Of a DNA stretch of 64,000 bases, positions 8,599-17,053 are shown piece by piece. The notes beneath the pieces were generated by a model. It saw only the letters and a program-made list of their open reading frames with translations. It searched no databases and was not told the DNA's origin. Origin of the DNA: Lysobacter antibioticus HS124 (GTDB lineage Bacteria; Pseudomonadota; Gammaproteobacteria; Xanthomonadales; Xanthomonadaceae); NCBI RefSeq assembly GCF_000336385.2, contig NZ_HG424452.1, positions 1-64,000 on the forward strand. Direction: 5' to 3'. How positions within the stretch are numbered: the stretch's first letter is position 1; each line of letters begins with the position of its first letter. A program made the translations under genes and the position numbers.

Positions 8599-10074
8599 AT
8601 GAGCGCAAGCGCAGCTACCGCCCACGGCCATGGCGATCTCAGCCATTGCGAGAACTGTCACGCCGAATTGCACGGCGAGTTCTGCCATGCCTGCGGCCAG
8701 TCGGTGCACAACCCGATCCGCCACGTCGGCCACGCCCTGGAAGAAGTGTTCGAGTCGTTCTGGCACCTGGACGGGCGCATTTTCCGCACTTTGCGCGATC
8801 TGCTGTCTCCGGGGCGGGCCGCGGCGAACTACATCCGCGGCCACCGCATGCGCTACGTGCCGCCGCTGCGCCTGTTCGTGGTGCTGTCGGTGCTGACCTT
8901 CTTCATCGCCAAGTTCGCCATCCACGTCGACGAAGATCAGCGCCTGATCAGCGTCGGCGACGTCCAGGGCACCACCGTGCGGCTGGGCAACACCAAGAAG
9001 CAGTTCCGCGAAGCCGATTCGGTGGTCGAGGTCGAGGCCTTGCGCACGCGCATGGTCAAAGAGCTGCAGCTGGCCCGGCGAGCGGTGCCGGAGACGGCGC
9101 GCAGCCCGATCGACAAATCGATCGAGAGCGTGCAGCGCCAGGCCGACAAGCGCATCGAAGCGCTGCGCGCGCTGCAAGGCATCGACGACGCCGAGTTCGC
9201 CTTCCAGAAGGCGCAGGGCGAGCGCGAAGGCGGCACTGCCGCCGCCGGCTCGGTGCAGGCGATGAACACCCTGGGAGACGTCGAGCAATGGCGCGACCGT
9301 CAGATCGCGCCGTTGCAGGCGCAACTGGGCAAGCTCGCGCCGGCCTCGCCGCAGGCCTTGGAGCAGGCCAAGCAGATCCGCCGGATCAACGCCGAAGCCG
9401 GCTGCCGCATCGCCACCTTGCAGAAGGCGCACGCCGCGGTCAGCGAAGGACGCGCCGCGCGCAAGACCGACCGCGACCGCTACGGCGACGCCGAATGCGA
9501 CGACATCCACGACCCGTTGAGCTTCAACGGCAAGCCCTGGGACGCGCAGAGCAATCCCCTGGTGTCGCCCTACCTGCCCAAGTTCGCCAACGACTGGCTC
9601 AACCGCCAGGTCGGCATCGGCCAGGCCAACATCAGCCGGCTCAGCAAAGAGCCCTGGCGCTACATCAACACCCTGCTCGGCGCGGTTCCCTCGGCGCTGT
9701 TCCTGATGGTGCCGATGTTCGCGCTGCTGCTGAAGCTGGCCTACCTGGGCTCGGGCCGCGGCTACCTGGAGCATTTGGTGGTCGCGCTGTACAGCCACGC
9801 CTACCTGTGCCTAGTGTTCCTGGCGATGTTCGTGCTGACGCTGCTCGGCGGTGCGATCGCGACGCACTGGCCCGCGGCCGGCGTGATCAGCGGCGTCGGC
9901 ATCGGCCTGCTGTGGCTGTGGATGCCGATCTACCTGCTGATCATGCAAAAGCGCGTGTACGGCAACGGCTGGCTGCTGACCCTGGTGCGCTACACCGTGA
10001 TCGGTTCGTTGTACTTCGTGATGTTGAGCGTCGCCGCGATGGCCCTGGCGGTGACCACGATCGTGCGGATGTGA
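8599..10074 (+). CDS. DUF3667 membrane protein with zinc-ribbon N-terminus
   Basis: 491 aa from the ATG at 8599 (GGGGAG upstream; a GTG at 8569 is an alternative). The start holds a four-Cys zinc ribbon, CENCHAELHGEFCHACGQ, followed by 'LDGRIFRTLRDLLSPGRAAANYIRGHRMRYVPPLRLF', the DUF3667 signature, and a first membrane helix. A long charged, helical, Lys/Gln/Arg-rich segment of about 230 residues separates that helix from about four C-terminal membrane helices. That large soluble insert is much longer than in typical DUF3667 proteins as I know them. Its stop overlaps the start of the next gene (TGATG). Function unknown. Confidence 0.85.
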   Translation: MSASAATAHGHGDLSHCENCHAELHGEFCHACGQSVHNPIRHVGHALEEVFESFWHLDGRIFRTLRDLLSPGRAAANYIRGHRMRYVPPLRLFVVLSVLTFFIAKFAIHVDEDQRLISVGDVQGTTVRLGNTKKQFREADSVVEVEALRTRMVKELQLARRAVPETARSPIDKSIESVQRQADKRIEALRALQGIDDAEFAFQKAQGEREGGTAAAGSVQAMNTLGDVEQWRDRQIAPLQAQLGKLAPASPQALEQAKQIRRINAEAGCRIATLQKAHAAVSEGRAARKTDRDRYGDAECDDIHDPLSFNGKPWDAQSNPLVSPYLPKFANDWLNRQVGIGQANISRLSKEPWRYINTLLGAVPSALFLMVPMFALLLKLAYLGSGRGYLEHLVVALYSHAYLCLVFLAMFVLTLLGGAIATHWPAAGVISGVGIGLLWLWMPIYLLIMQKRVYGNGWLLTLVRYTVIGSLYFVMLSVAAMALAVTTIVRM

Positions 10075-10433
10075 TGGCGGACCGGGACGCTACCACCGGC
10101 GCGGGCGAGGCCGACGCAAGCCGGGCCGAGACAACGTACGAAGTCTCGCTCGAGGTCGATGCGGCGATCGAAGCCGAGTACCTGGCCTGGCTGCGCGCGC
10201 ACATCGACGAGATCTGCGCCCTGCCCGGCTTCCTCGGCGCACGATTGCACCGGGTGGAAGACCCGGCGCCCGCCGCGGGGCGGTTCGGCCTGTGCGTGCA
10301 ATACCGCCTGCGCGATCGCGCCGCGCTGGACGACTATCTGCGCGAGCATGCGCCGCGCCTGCGCGGCGACGGCGTCGCCCGCTTCGGCGGACGCTTCGAC
10401 GCCAGCCGACGGATTCTGCGGCGCCTGGCCTGA
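10074..10433 (+). CDS. DUF4286-like small protein
   Basis: 119 aa, starting on the ATG that overlaps the stop of the DUF3667 gene (TGATG), so translation is probably coupled. The sequence YEVSLEVDAAIEAEYLAWLRAHIDEICALPGF and the later FGLCVQYRLRDRAALDDYLREHAPRLRGDG match the DUF4286 pattern, a ferredoxin-like dimeric barrel. No enzymatic residues stand out. Coupling to the membrane protein suggests a common task, but none can be named. Confidence 0.78.
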   Translation: MADRDATTGAGEADASRAETTYEVSLEVDAAIEAEYLAWLRAHIDEICALPGFLGARLHRVEDPAPAAGRFGLCVQYRLRDRAALDDYLREHAPRLRGDGVARFGGRFDASRRILRRLA

Positions 10434-10448
10434 GCGGCCGCGCTCAGG
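10429..10448. terminator. Hairpin spanning two convergent stop codons
   Basis: Perfect 8-bp inverted repeat CCTGAGCG-GCCG-CGCTCAGG that contains the TGA of the plus gene (10431-10433) and the stop of the minus gene (10444-10446). A compact shared end for both transcripts; no T tract. Confidence 0.45.
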
Positions 10449-10758
10449 GCGCCGGCTTGCGCGCGACCACGCCGGTCGCGGCGTAGTGGCGCATCTCCTC
10501 GATCGCGCCGATGTAGCCGCCGATCGCGGCGAGGAAATCGGCGAACCCGGCGCTCTTGCGGAAACCCCGCAGATGACCGTCGGCGCTGTCCCATTCGATC
10601 CGCAACAGGTAGCAGGCCGGTTCGTCGACGCAACGCGACAGTTCGTAGGCCAGGCAATGCGGCGACGCGTCCAGCACTCGCGCGGCGCGCGCGTAGTCGC
10701 GCTCGAACGCCTCGGCGGCGTCGGCCGCGAGGCGATAACGGATGTATTCGACGATCAT
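10444..10758 (-). CDS. Antibiotic biosynthesis monooxygenase (ABM) domain protein
   Basis: 104 aa from the ATG at 10758 (a TTG two codons further out is in frame). The sequence MIVEYIRYRLAADAAEAFERDY...CLAYELSRCVDEPACYLLRIEWDSADGH fits the ABM/dimeric alpha-beta barrel family. Members include heme-degrading and quinol-forming monooxygenases but most are unassigned. It stands as a single gene convergent with the DUF4286 gene. Function beyond the fold is not supported. Confidence 0.8.
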   Translation of the reverse strand: MIVEYIRYRLAADAAEAFERDYARAARVLDASPHCLAYELSRCVDEPACYLLRIEWDSADGHLRGFRKSAGFADFLAAIGGYIGAIEEMRHYAATGVVARKPAP

Positions 10759-10853
10759 GCGCAACGCTCCGGCGGCCGACCAAGCCCCGACTCTAGCCGG
10801 CGCCCGCGACGGCGACCGTCGCAGTCTGTAGCGCCGCCGACCCGATCACGGTT

Positions 10854-11516
10854 TCAACGCTGCAGCGCGTCCTGCAGCCAGGCGCCGCGGCTCGCCGCCG
10901 GCGCCGCCAACAGTTCGCTGCGCAGCCGCGCGCGTTCCTGCGGCGGCGTGCGCTGGACCAGCACCGCCAGTTCCTTGCGCTGCGGCGCGCTCAGGCCGTG
11001 CAGGGCGGCCAGCAGCGCGGCGTGTTGCGAAGCCGGCAATTGCGCCAGCAACGGCTGCAGCGCCGGATAGTCGGCGCCGAGCTGCGGGCCGAGCAGCCAG
11101 CCGCGGCGTTCGCTGCCGTCGAGCGCATCGAAACGTGCGCGCAGGGCCTGTTGCCGATCCGGCGGCAGCGCGGCGTAACGCGCCGCTGCGGCCTGGACTT
11201 CGGCGCGATCGCCGGCGCTCAGGCCTTGCCAGGCCCGATAGCGTTCGCGCGCGGCGCCGCGTTCGCCGGCCGGGCGTTGCTCCCATTGCGCGGCGCGCTG
11301 GGCGAACTCGCGCCGCTGGGCGTCGTTCCAGCCGTCCCAACGCGCGCCCTGCGCCTGCAGACGGGCGCGCTCCGGCGCCGGCAAGCGCGCCAGGGTCTGC
11401 TCCAGCTCGGGCGGCAGGGCCGCGGCGGCGCCGGCCAGGCCGATCAAGGCCGCCAGCATCGCCAAGGCCAAGGCCGGCGCCGGCCGGGGGGCGCTGCGGA
11501 ACCGGTCACGGCGCAT
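10854..11516 (-). CDS. DUF3106 exported protein
   Basis: 220 aa from the ATG at 11516. After a long basic stretch comes a hydrophobic segment (ALALAMLAALIGLAGAAAA) that is a signal peptide or anchor, then repeated short helices built on 'LPAPERARLQAQGARWDGWNDAQRREFAQRAAQWEQ', the DUF3106 pattern. The start overlaps the end of the upstream gene by 11 bases, a translational-coupling arrangement. The pair probably forms a membrane-linked regulatory unit, by analogy with sigma/anti-sigma pairs. Role unknown. Confidence 0.78.
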   Translation of the reverse strand: MRRDRFRSAPRPAPALALAMLAALIGLAGAAAALPPELEQTLARLPAPERARLQAQGARWDGWNDAQRREFAQRAAQWEQRPAGERGAARERYRAWQGLSAGDRAEVQAAAARYAALPPDRQQALRARFDALDGSERRGWLLGPQLGADYPALQPLLAQLPASQHAALLAALHGLSAPQRKELAVLVQRTPPQERARLRSELLAAPAASRGAWLQDALQR

Positions 11517-12522
11517 CGGTGCTCTCCAGGTCCTGGGTTTCCCCACCGGCGGCCGGCGCCGCCGGCAGGGCGCGGTCGGCCGCCGCAACGGCCGTCGGTT
11601 CGGCCGGCGCGATCCGGCCGGCGTCCATCGCTGCCAGCCAGCTGTGGAACGCCAGCTCGGCCGCGGCGGCTTCGCCGGCCGGGTCGGCGAGCAGGTCGAA
11701 ATCGCGATGGGCGATCAGGCCGGATTCGCGTTGGTAGCGCTTGGCCGGCGCTGCCGCCGGCGGCAGCGGTTCGACCTCGATCCGGTCCGAACCGCCCAGC
11801 CAACGCCCGGCCGGGCCGTCGCTCCAGAAGGTGGCCGCGAACGCCAGCGCGCACAGCGCCAGCCCGCTCCACAGCAGCGGCATGAGCCAGCGCGGACGCG
11901 GACGCGGGACGACCGCGGCGCGGCCTGCCGGCGCGGACGGCGCGGGCGCGTCGTTCAGCGCCGCCTCGCGGGCCTGTCCCAGGCGCTGCAGGCGCTCCGC
12001 CGGCAGGGTCTTGATCCGGCGGTGGACCTGCTCGCGCAATTGCTGCCAGGCCAGCGGGTCGGCGCGGCCGTCCGGGTGGCGCGGCAGGGCCCGTTGCAGG
12101 GCCAGACGGTAGCTCGGCGCGGCCACGCCGAGCGCGGCGGCGGCTTCGTTCTCGTCCAGCCCCGCGGCCAGGCGCAGCAGCAGTGCCGCGCGGGGGCCGC
12201 TGCCGAGCTCGGCCAGGCGATCGGTGGCCTCCACCGCGATCGCCACCGGGGTACGGTGGCGCAGCCGCGGCTGAGTCAGCAACAGCGACCAGAACCGGCT
12301 CGGCCACTCGCCCAATGGCGCCTGCGCGGCGATCGGGCGGAACTGGGCCATCGCCGCCGCCAGTGCGGCGTCGCCGGCGGCGGCGTCGCCGGCCTGCAGT
12401 TCCGCCAGCACGGCGCCGCGCCGTTCGACCCCGCGCAAGAAGGCGGACAGAGCGGCCGGCGGGCCCGGACGAGGACCGGCGGAGGATGCGGCAGGGGCCG
12501 CGGCAGGGGACTTCGAACTCAT
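11506..12522 (-). CDS. Membrane-anchored protein with sigma-region-4-like HTH (putative)
   Basis: 338 aa from the ATG at 12522. Residues about 60-150 hold 'FWSLLLTQPRLRHRTPVAIAVEATDRLAELGSGPRAALLLRLAAGLDENEAAAALGVAAPSYRLALQRAL', which resembles the region-4 helix-turn-helix of extracytoplasmic sigma factors. A single membrane segment follows (WLMPLLWSGLALCALAFAATF), then a periplasmic C-terminus. A sigma-like domain fused to a membrane anchor is odd; it may be a degenerate sigma factor or an anti-sigma-like regulator. It overlaps and is probably coupled to the DUF3106 gene. HTH assignment is by pattern only. Confidence 0.62.
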   Translation of the reverse strand: MSSKSPAAAPAASSAGPRPGPPAALSAFLRGVERRGAVLAELQAGDAAAGDAALAAAMAQFRPIAAQAPLGEWPSRFWSLLLTQPRLRHRTPVAIAVEATDRLAELGSGPRAALLLRLAAGLDENEAAAALGVAAPSYRLALQRALPRHPDGRADPLAWQQLREQVHRRIKTLPAERLQRLGQAREAALNDAPAPSAPAGRAAVVPRPRPRWLMPLLWSGLALCALAFAATFWSDGPAGRWLGGSDRIEVEPLPPAAAPAKRYQRESGLIAHRDFDLLADPAGEAAAAELAFHSWLAAMDAGRIAPAEPTAVAAADRALPAAPAAGGETQDLESTDAP

Positions 12523-12965
12523 CGGAACAGCTTCACCATACGCCGCATCATAGCGAGGCAGCGCGCGCACAAAACGCTTGACAAGCGCCCGATCCGTTGC
12601 AGCGCGAAGCCCGGCGCGGTCTGCGGCCCAAATGCGGTTGTGCACAGCAGTAATGGAACCGTCACGAAGCCACACTTTGCCTGGACCGGGACCCGCATTA
12701 CAGCGATGTTTCACACCTAAGCAAATGATTTTGAAAGAAATAACAGCGATGGCTATTTTTTCACCAACCTAACCCGCCCCTGTATTTCCATGCATTGGGC
12801 CCCCGCAGCCGGCCCGCCATGCACAGATTTATCCACAGACCGTGTGGATAAAGGAAAAACCCCTTGGCACACCATCACTTGCGTGATTTTTGTCACGTAA
12901 CCGGAAGCAATGGCCCGCAACTGCCGAGCCTGCCGCCGGCCCGGCGCGGTCGCTAGACTGGACCG
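12523..12965. other. 443-bp intergenic region upstream of priA
   Basis: Noticeably more AT-rich than its surroundings, especially 12720-12770. It holds two facing DnaA boxes (12829-12851) and a short inverted repeat (ATCACTTGCGTGAT) near 12870-12890. It carries the divergent promoters of priA and the sigma-like gene; no convincing -35/-10 pair or small gene was found. Confidence 0.6.
12829..12851. promoter_or_regulatory. Two inverted perfect DnaA boxes
   Basis: TTATCCACA at 12829-12837 and its exact reverse complement TGTGGATAA at 12843-12851, separated by five bases. Both match the high-affinity DnaA box consensus. They lie about 115 bases before the priA start. Two boxes without an AT-rich unwinding element do not make an origin, so DnaA control of the flanking genes is the simpler reading. 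Confidence 0.72.
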
Positions 12966-15215
12966 ATGCCCGAAGCCCCGTTTCCGCCGCCTCAGACCGT
13001 CTGGCGCGTCGCCCTGCCGCTGCCGCTGCCGCGCCTGTTCGACTACCTGCCGCCGGCCGGCGAACCGGTCGTGGACGACGGGGTCGGCTGCCGAGTGCGG
13101 GTGCCGTTCGGACGCCGCGAGCTGGTCGGGGTGGTGGCCGAAGTCGGCGCACCGGAGTTCGACGGCGACGGCACCGCGCTCAAGACCGCCGTGGCCCGGC
13201 TCGACCCAACGCCGCTGCTGCAGGGCGAACTGCTCGACTCGCTGCGTTGGCTGGCGCGCTACACCCACGCCCCGCTGGGCGAGGTGCTCGCCACCGCCCT
13301 GCCCGGCCCGCTACGCCACGGCGAACCGCTGCCCGACACGCACGCCTGGGCCTGGTGCGCGACCGAAGCCGGCGCCGCCGGGCGCGGGCGCCTGCGTGCG
13401 GGCAAACCGCGACGGCTGGCCGATCTGCTGCACGATCACGGCACGCTCGACGAAGATCGCCTCGACAATCTGCTCGAAGGCTGGCGCGACGCCGCCCGCA
13501 GCCTGGCCAAACGCGGCCATGCCGAACGCGTCGCCGTCGCCGCCGCGACGCAGGTACCGGTGCCGCGCCCCGGCCCATCGCTCAACGACGAGCAACAGGC
13601 CGCCGTCGATGCGGTCCTGGCGGCCCAGGGCTTCAACGCCCTGCTGCTGGACGGGGTCACCGGCAGCGGCAAGACCGAGGTCTACCTGCACGCCATCGCC
13701 GACTGCCTGGCGCGCGGCAAGCAGGCTCTGGTGCTGGTGCCGGAGATCGGCCTGACCCCGCAGACCCTGGCGCGCTTCCGCGCCCGCCTCGGCGTGCCGG
13801 TGCACGCCCTGCATTCCGGGCTCGGCGATGGCGAGCGCGCGCGCACCTGGGCCGCGTTCGCGCGCGGCGAGGCGCGGGTCGCGGTCGGCACCCGCTCGGC
13901 GGTGTTCCTGCCCCTGCCCGAGCCGGGACTGATCGTGATCGACGAGGAACACGACGCCAGCTTCAAGCAGCAGGACGGCATCCGCTACCACGCCCGCGAC
14001 TTCGCCCTGGTCCGGGCCAAGGCCCTGGACGTACCGGTGCTGCTCGGCAGCGCGACGCCGTCGCTGGAGTCGCTGCGCAACGCCCAGGCCGGCCGCTACG
14101 GCCATCTGCGCCTGCAGCGCCGCGCCGGCCAGGCGCAGGCGCCGCGGGTGCGGGTGGTCGACGTACGCAAGCGCCCGCTCGAGGCCGGCCTGTCGCCGGA
14201 ACTGTTCGAACGCGTCCACGCCGAGCTGCGTGCCGGCGGCCAGGTGCTGGTGTTCAAGAACCGCCGCGGCTATGCGCCGGTGCTGCTGTGCCACGACTGC
14301 GGCTGGAGCGCACACTGCCCGCGCTGCAGCACCCCGCTCAAGGGCACGCCGATGACCGTGCACGGCGGCGGCCGGCGCCTGCAATGCCACCACTGCGGCA
14401 CCCGCCGGCCGGCGCCCGACGCCTGCCCGGACTGCGGCGGCCTGGCCTTGCAGTCGCAGGGCGCCGGCACCGAGCGCATCGAAGAATCGCTGGCCGCGCG
14501 CCTGTCCGGATTTCCGGTGCTGCGCATCGATCGCGGCAGCACCCAGAAGCGCGACGCGCTGGAAAAACTGCTGGCCGAGTTCGGCACCGCGCCGGGCGTG
14601 CTGGTCGGCACCCAGATGCTGGCCAAGGGCCACGACCTGCCCAACCTGACCCTGGTCGCGGTGGTCGGCATCGACGAAGGCTTGTTCAGCGCCGACTTCC
14701 GCGCCCCGGAAAAACTCGCCCAGTTGCTGATCCAGGTCGCCGGCCGCGCCGGCCGCGCGAACAAGCCCGGCGAAGTGCTGCTGCAGACCCACCACCCCGA
14801 CCATCCGCTGCTGCACACGTTGCTGGCGGGCGGCTATGCCGCGTTCGCCGAAACCGAGCTGGCCCAGCGCGAGGCCGCCGAATTCCCGCCGTTCGCGCAC
14901 ATGGCGCTGATCCGCGCCGAAGCGCAGCAAGTCGAACTGGCCAATGCGTTCCTGGCGGTGGCCCGGCGCGAGCTCGAGCGCGCCGCCGCCGGGCGCCGCG
15001 GCGACGGCAACGCGCGCGGGCTGGAGATCAACGGCCCGGTGCCGGCGCCGATGCCGCGCCGCGCCGGCTACCTGCGCGCGCAGCTGATCCTGTCGGCCCC
15101 GGAGCGGCGCGCCTTGCACGCCGCGCTCGACGCGGCATTGCCGGCGATCCACGCCGCGCCGGAAACGCGCAAGGTGCGCTGGTCGTTGGACGTGGACCCG
15201 GCCGATCTGTATTGA
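12966..15215 (+). CDS. priA: Primosomal protein N' (replication restart helicase PriA)
   Basis: 749 aa, a normal PriA length. PriA is the 3'-5' superfamily-2 helicase that recognises stalled forks and D-loops and reloads the replisome. Seen: the N-terminal DNA-binding domain (FDYLPP near residue 20), Walker A GVTGSGKTEVYL (K236), the DEEHD Walker B, eight zinc-binding cysteines in CHDCGWSAHCPRC and CHHCGTRR...CPDCGG, and the helicase motifs GTQMLAKGHDLPNLTLV and QVAGRAGR. The Shine-Dalgarno site is weak. Two DnaA boxes upstream suggest a link to replication initiation. Transcribed alone. Confidence 0.97.
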   Translation: MPEAPFPPPQTVWRVALPLPLPRLFDYLPPAGEPVVDDGVGCRVRVPFGRRELVGVVAEVGAPEFDGDGTALKTAVARLDPTPLLQGELLDSLRWLARYTHAPLGEVLATALPGPLRHGEPLPDTHAWAWCATEAGAAGRGRLRAGKPRRLADLLHDHGTLDEDRLDNLLEGWRDAARSLAKRGHAERVAVAAATQVPVPRPGPSLNDEQQAAVDAVLAAQGFNALLLDGVTGSGKTEVYLHAIADCLARGKQALVLVPEIGLTPQTLARFRARLGVPVHALHSGLGDGERARTWAAFARGEARVAVGTRSAVFLPLPEPGLIVIDEEHDASFKQQDGIRYHARDFALVRAKALDVPVLLGSATPSLESLRNAQAGRYGHLRLQRRAGQAQAPRVRVVDVRKRPLEAGLSPELFERVHAELRAGGQVLVFKNRRGYAPVLLCHDCGWSAHCPRCSTPLKGTPMTVHGGGRRLQCHHCGTRRPAPDACPDCGGLALQSQGAGTERIEESLAARLSGFPVLRIDRGSTQKRDALEKLLAEFGTAPGVLVGTQMLAKGHDLPNLTLVAVVGIDEGLFSADFRAPEKLAQLLIQVAGRAGRANKPGEVLLQTHHPDHPLLHTLLAGGYAAFAETELAQREAAEFPPFAHMALIRAEAQQVELANAFLAVARRELERAAAGRRGDGNARGLEINGPVPAPMPRRAGYLRAQLILSAPERRALHAALDAALPAIHAAPETRKVRWSLDVDPADLY

Positions 15216-15284
15216 CCGGCGGCGCGCGCCGCGCGCCGAAACGCTGCACGCAGCGCAGGCCGGCAACGCCGGGTCGTGCCCGAC

Positions 15285-16991
15285 TCAGGTCAGCGCGTCG
15301 CGCACGGCGCGGCGCAATCCCTCAGCATCGCCGGCCTCGACGCGCCGCCAGCGCAGCGCCTCGCCCAGGCCGCAAGCCGGCGTCGCGATCACCGGAATGC
15401 CGCTGGCGATCGCGCTCAGCAAGGCGCGCGGCTGGTGCTCGACCCAGGCCGGCAAGGCCACCGCATCGGCTTCGCTCAGGCCCTGCGCATAGCCGGCGAC
15501 GCGGCGCAGGCGGGCGCGCCCCGGATCGAGACCGCGCTCGCTGTCGCCCGGCGGCAGCAGGATCTCGACCTCGTCCCCGCGCAGTGCTTCGAGCAGTTCG
15601 TGGATGCCTTTGCGCGCCAACGCCGACGCGGCGAACAGCACCCGCGGCGGCGCGCCCGCTGCGCGCGGCACGCGCTGCAACGCCGGTGGCAACACCCAAG
15701 GCAAAGCGTTGGCGCGCGCGCCGGCCAACTCCAGCACCTGCGCATGCGGGCTCAGCCAAGCCTGCGCGCCGAGCAGGCCCTGCCACTCGTCCTCGATCAG
15801 CTGCGGGTCGGCGCGGAAATCGCGCAGCGAAGCGCATTGCGGGTGGCGCCGCACCGCGCGGTCGAGTTCGTCCTGCAACGCCGCCATCGGCAACGCGGTC
15901 ATCTGCACCGCATAGCGGCGCCCGGCCAGTTCGCCGTCGCGCCACAGGAACGGCAGCAGACTCTGCGGCAGCACCAGCTCCACATCGCGCGCCTGCAATC
16001 GCCGCGCCAGATCGCGCGCGTGGCCCTGCAGCTGCGCCAGCCGCACCTGCGGCAAAGCCTGGCCGCGCCGGCGCCGGTACCGCCAGGCCAGCGATTGCGC
16101 GATCCGCCGGTGCGCGGCCTGCGCCGGCAGCGTCGCGCCGCCGGCGCCGAACACGCGATCGCCTTCGCCGCGCTGATCCTGCAGGTGACGGCGGAACTCC
16201 GGCCACGCCTCTTCCATCCACCAGGTCCGGCGCAGGCCGCGCGCGGCCGGCCCGGCATGGCGATGGCATTCGGTCTGGCCGCAGCTGCCGCAATCGTTGA
16301 CCAGCGAATTCGCGCGGCGCGGCGACGGCGCCAGCGGCAGGGCCGCCTCGGCGTGGGCCTGGGCACGAATGCGCAGGCGCAGCCGTTGCGCATCCATCGC
16401 GACTTCCAGACGCCAGGCGAACGGCGCACGCAGGCGCAGGTCGAGGTAGTTCCAGAACACGGTCGCGTCGCGGTCCTGCTCGGCCAGCGAACCCGGCAGC
16501 GTGCGCGAATGGCGGTGCCGTTCGACCACCTCCAGGCCGGCGCGCACCGCGCTGTCGTACAAGGCGTTGGACAACTGGCACAGGCCGCCGCCGATCGCCG
16601 GAATCACGCAGCCCTCGCGCAGTTCGCGGCCGCTGACATAGCCGCGCGCGCGGGTCGCGCGACCGATCTGTTTCCAGAAACCGAACATCGCTCCGGCCGG
16701 CACCTCGATGCCGTCGAGCCGGCGCAAGGCCACGCGCAGGTTCTGCAGCTTGCCGGCGACCAGCAAGGGATCGGCTTCGTCGCGCGGCCACAGCGCGCCG
16801 TCGAACTCGGCCAGCACCGGCGCCTCGCGCAGGCTGCGCGCCGGCGCATGCGCGCGCGGGCGCTGCGGGTCGCGCGCGTCGCGCCAGAACCGGATGGCGC
16901 GCAGGCCCCAGGCCTTGCAGACGAACAGCAAGGCCTGGCGGCGGGTCGGCAGATCGGTGCGGGCGGGAGGCGGAACGGTGACCCTACTCAT
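15285..16991 (-). CDS. VanW-domain / glycosyltransferase fusion
   Basis: 568 aa from the ATG at 16991. Residues about 50-200 match the VanW family: 'FDGALWPRDEADPLLVAGKLQNLRVALRRLDGIEVPAGAMFGFWKQIGRATRARGYVSGRELREGCVIPAIGGGLCQLSNALYDSAVRAGLEVVERH'. A Cys/His cluster (CGSCGQTECHRH) follows. The C-terminal third (about 430-568) reads as a glycosyltransferase-B donor domain: RVLFAASALARKGIHELLEAL, and LPAWVEHQPRALLSAIASGIPVIATPACGLGEAL. VanW proteins are of unknown function; the fusion to a glycosyltransferase implies a role in glycan assembly. No signal peptide. A 62-base gap separates it from the NYN-domain gene upstream on the same strand. Confidence 0.85.
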   Translation of the reverse strand: MSRVTVPPPARTDLPTRRQALLFVCKAWGLRAIRFWRDARDPQRPRAHAPARSLREAPVLAEFDGALWPRDEADPLLVAGKLQNLRVALRRLDGIEVPAGAMFGFWKQIGRATRARGYVSGRELREGCVIPAIGGGLCQLSNALYDSAVRAGLEVVERHRHSRTLPGSLAEQDRDATVFWNYLDLRLRAPFAWRLEVAMDAQRLRLRIRAQAHAEAALPLAPSPRRANSLVNDCGSCGQTECHRHAGPAARGLRRTWWMEEAWPEFRRHLQDQRGEGDRVFGAGGATLPAQAAHRRIAQSLAWRYRRRRGQALPQVRLAQLQGHARDLARRLQARDVELVLPQSLLPFLWRDGELAGRRYAVQMTALPMAALQDELDRAVRRHPQCASLRDFRADPQLIEDEWQGLLGAQAWLSPHAQVLELAGARANALPWVLPPALQRVPRAAGAPPRVLFAASALARKGIHELLEALRGDEVEILLPPGDSERGLDPGRARLRRVAGYAQGLSEADAVALPAWVEHQPRALLSAIASGIPVIATPACGLGEALRWRRVEAGDAEGLRRAVRDALT

Positions 16992-17053
16992 GTCGTCCTT
17001 GAACCGGGTTGAGCCTGTGCCATGCCGCGCACCGTCCACGCGCGCGGCGCGGT

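Noticed and set aside
12578..12583. TTGACA as a -35 element for priA
   Set aside because: No -10 follows at suitable spacing, and it is about 380 bases from the start.
12829..12851. A replication origin at the DnaA boxes
   Set aside because: Only two boxes, no dnaA/dnaN neighbours and no clear unwinding element.
15220..15238. A terminator after priA from the CGGCGCGCG / CGCGCGCCG palindrome
   Set aside because: The single-base centre leaves no loop and no T tract; such GC runs are common here.
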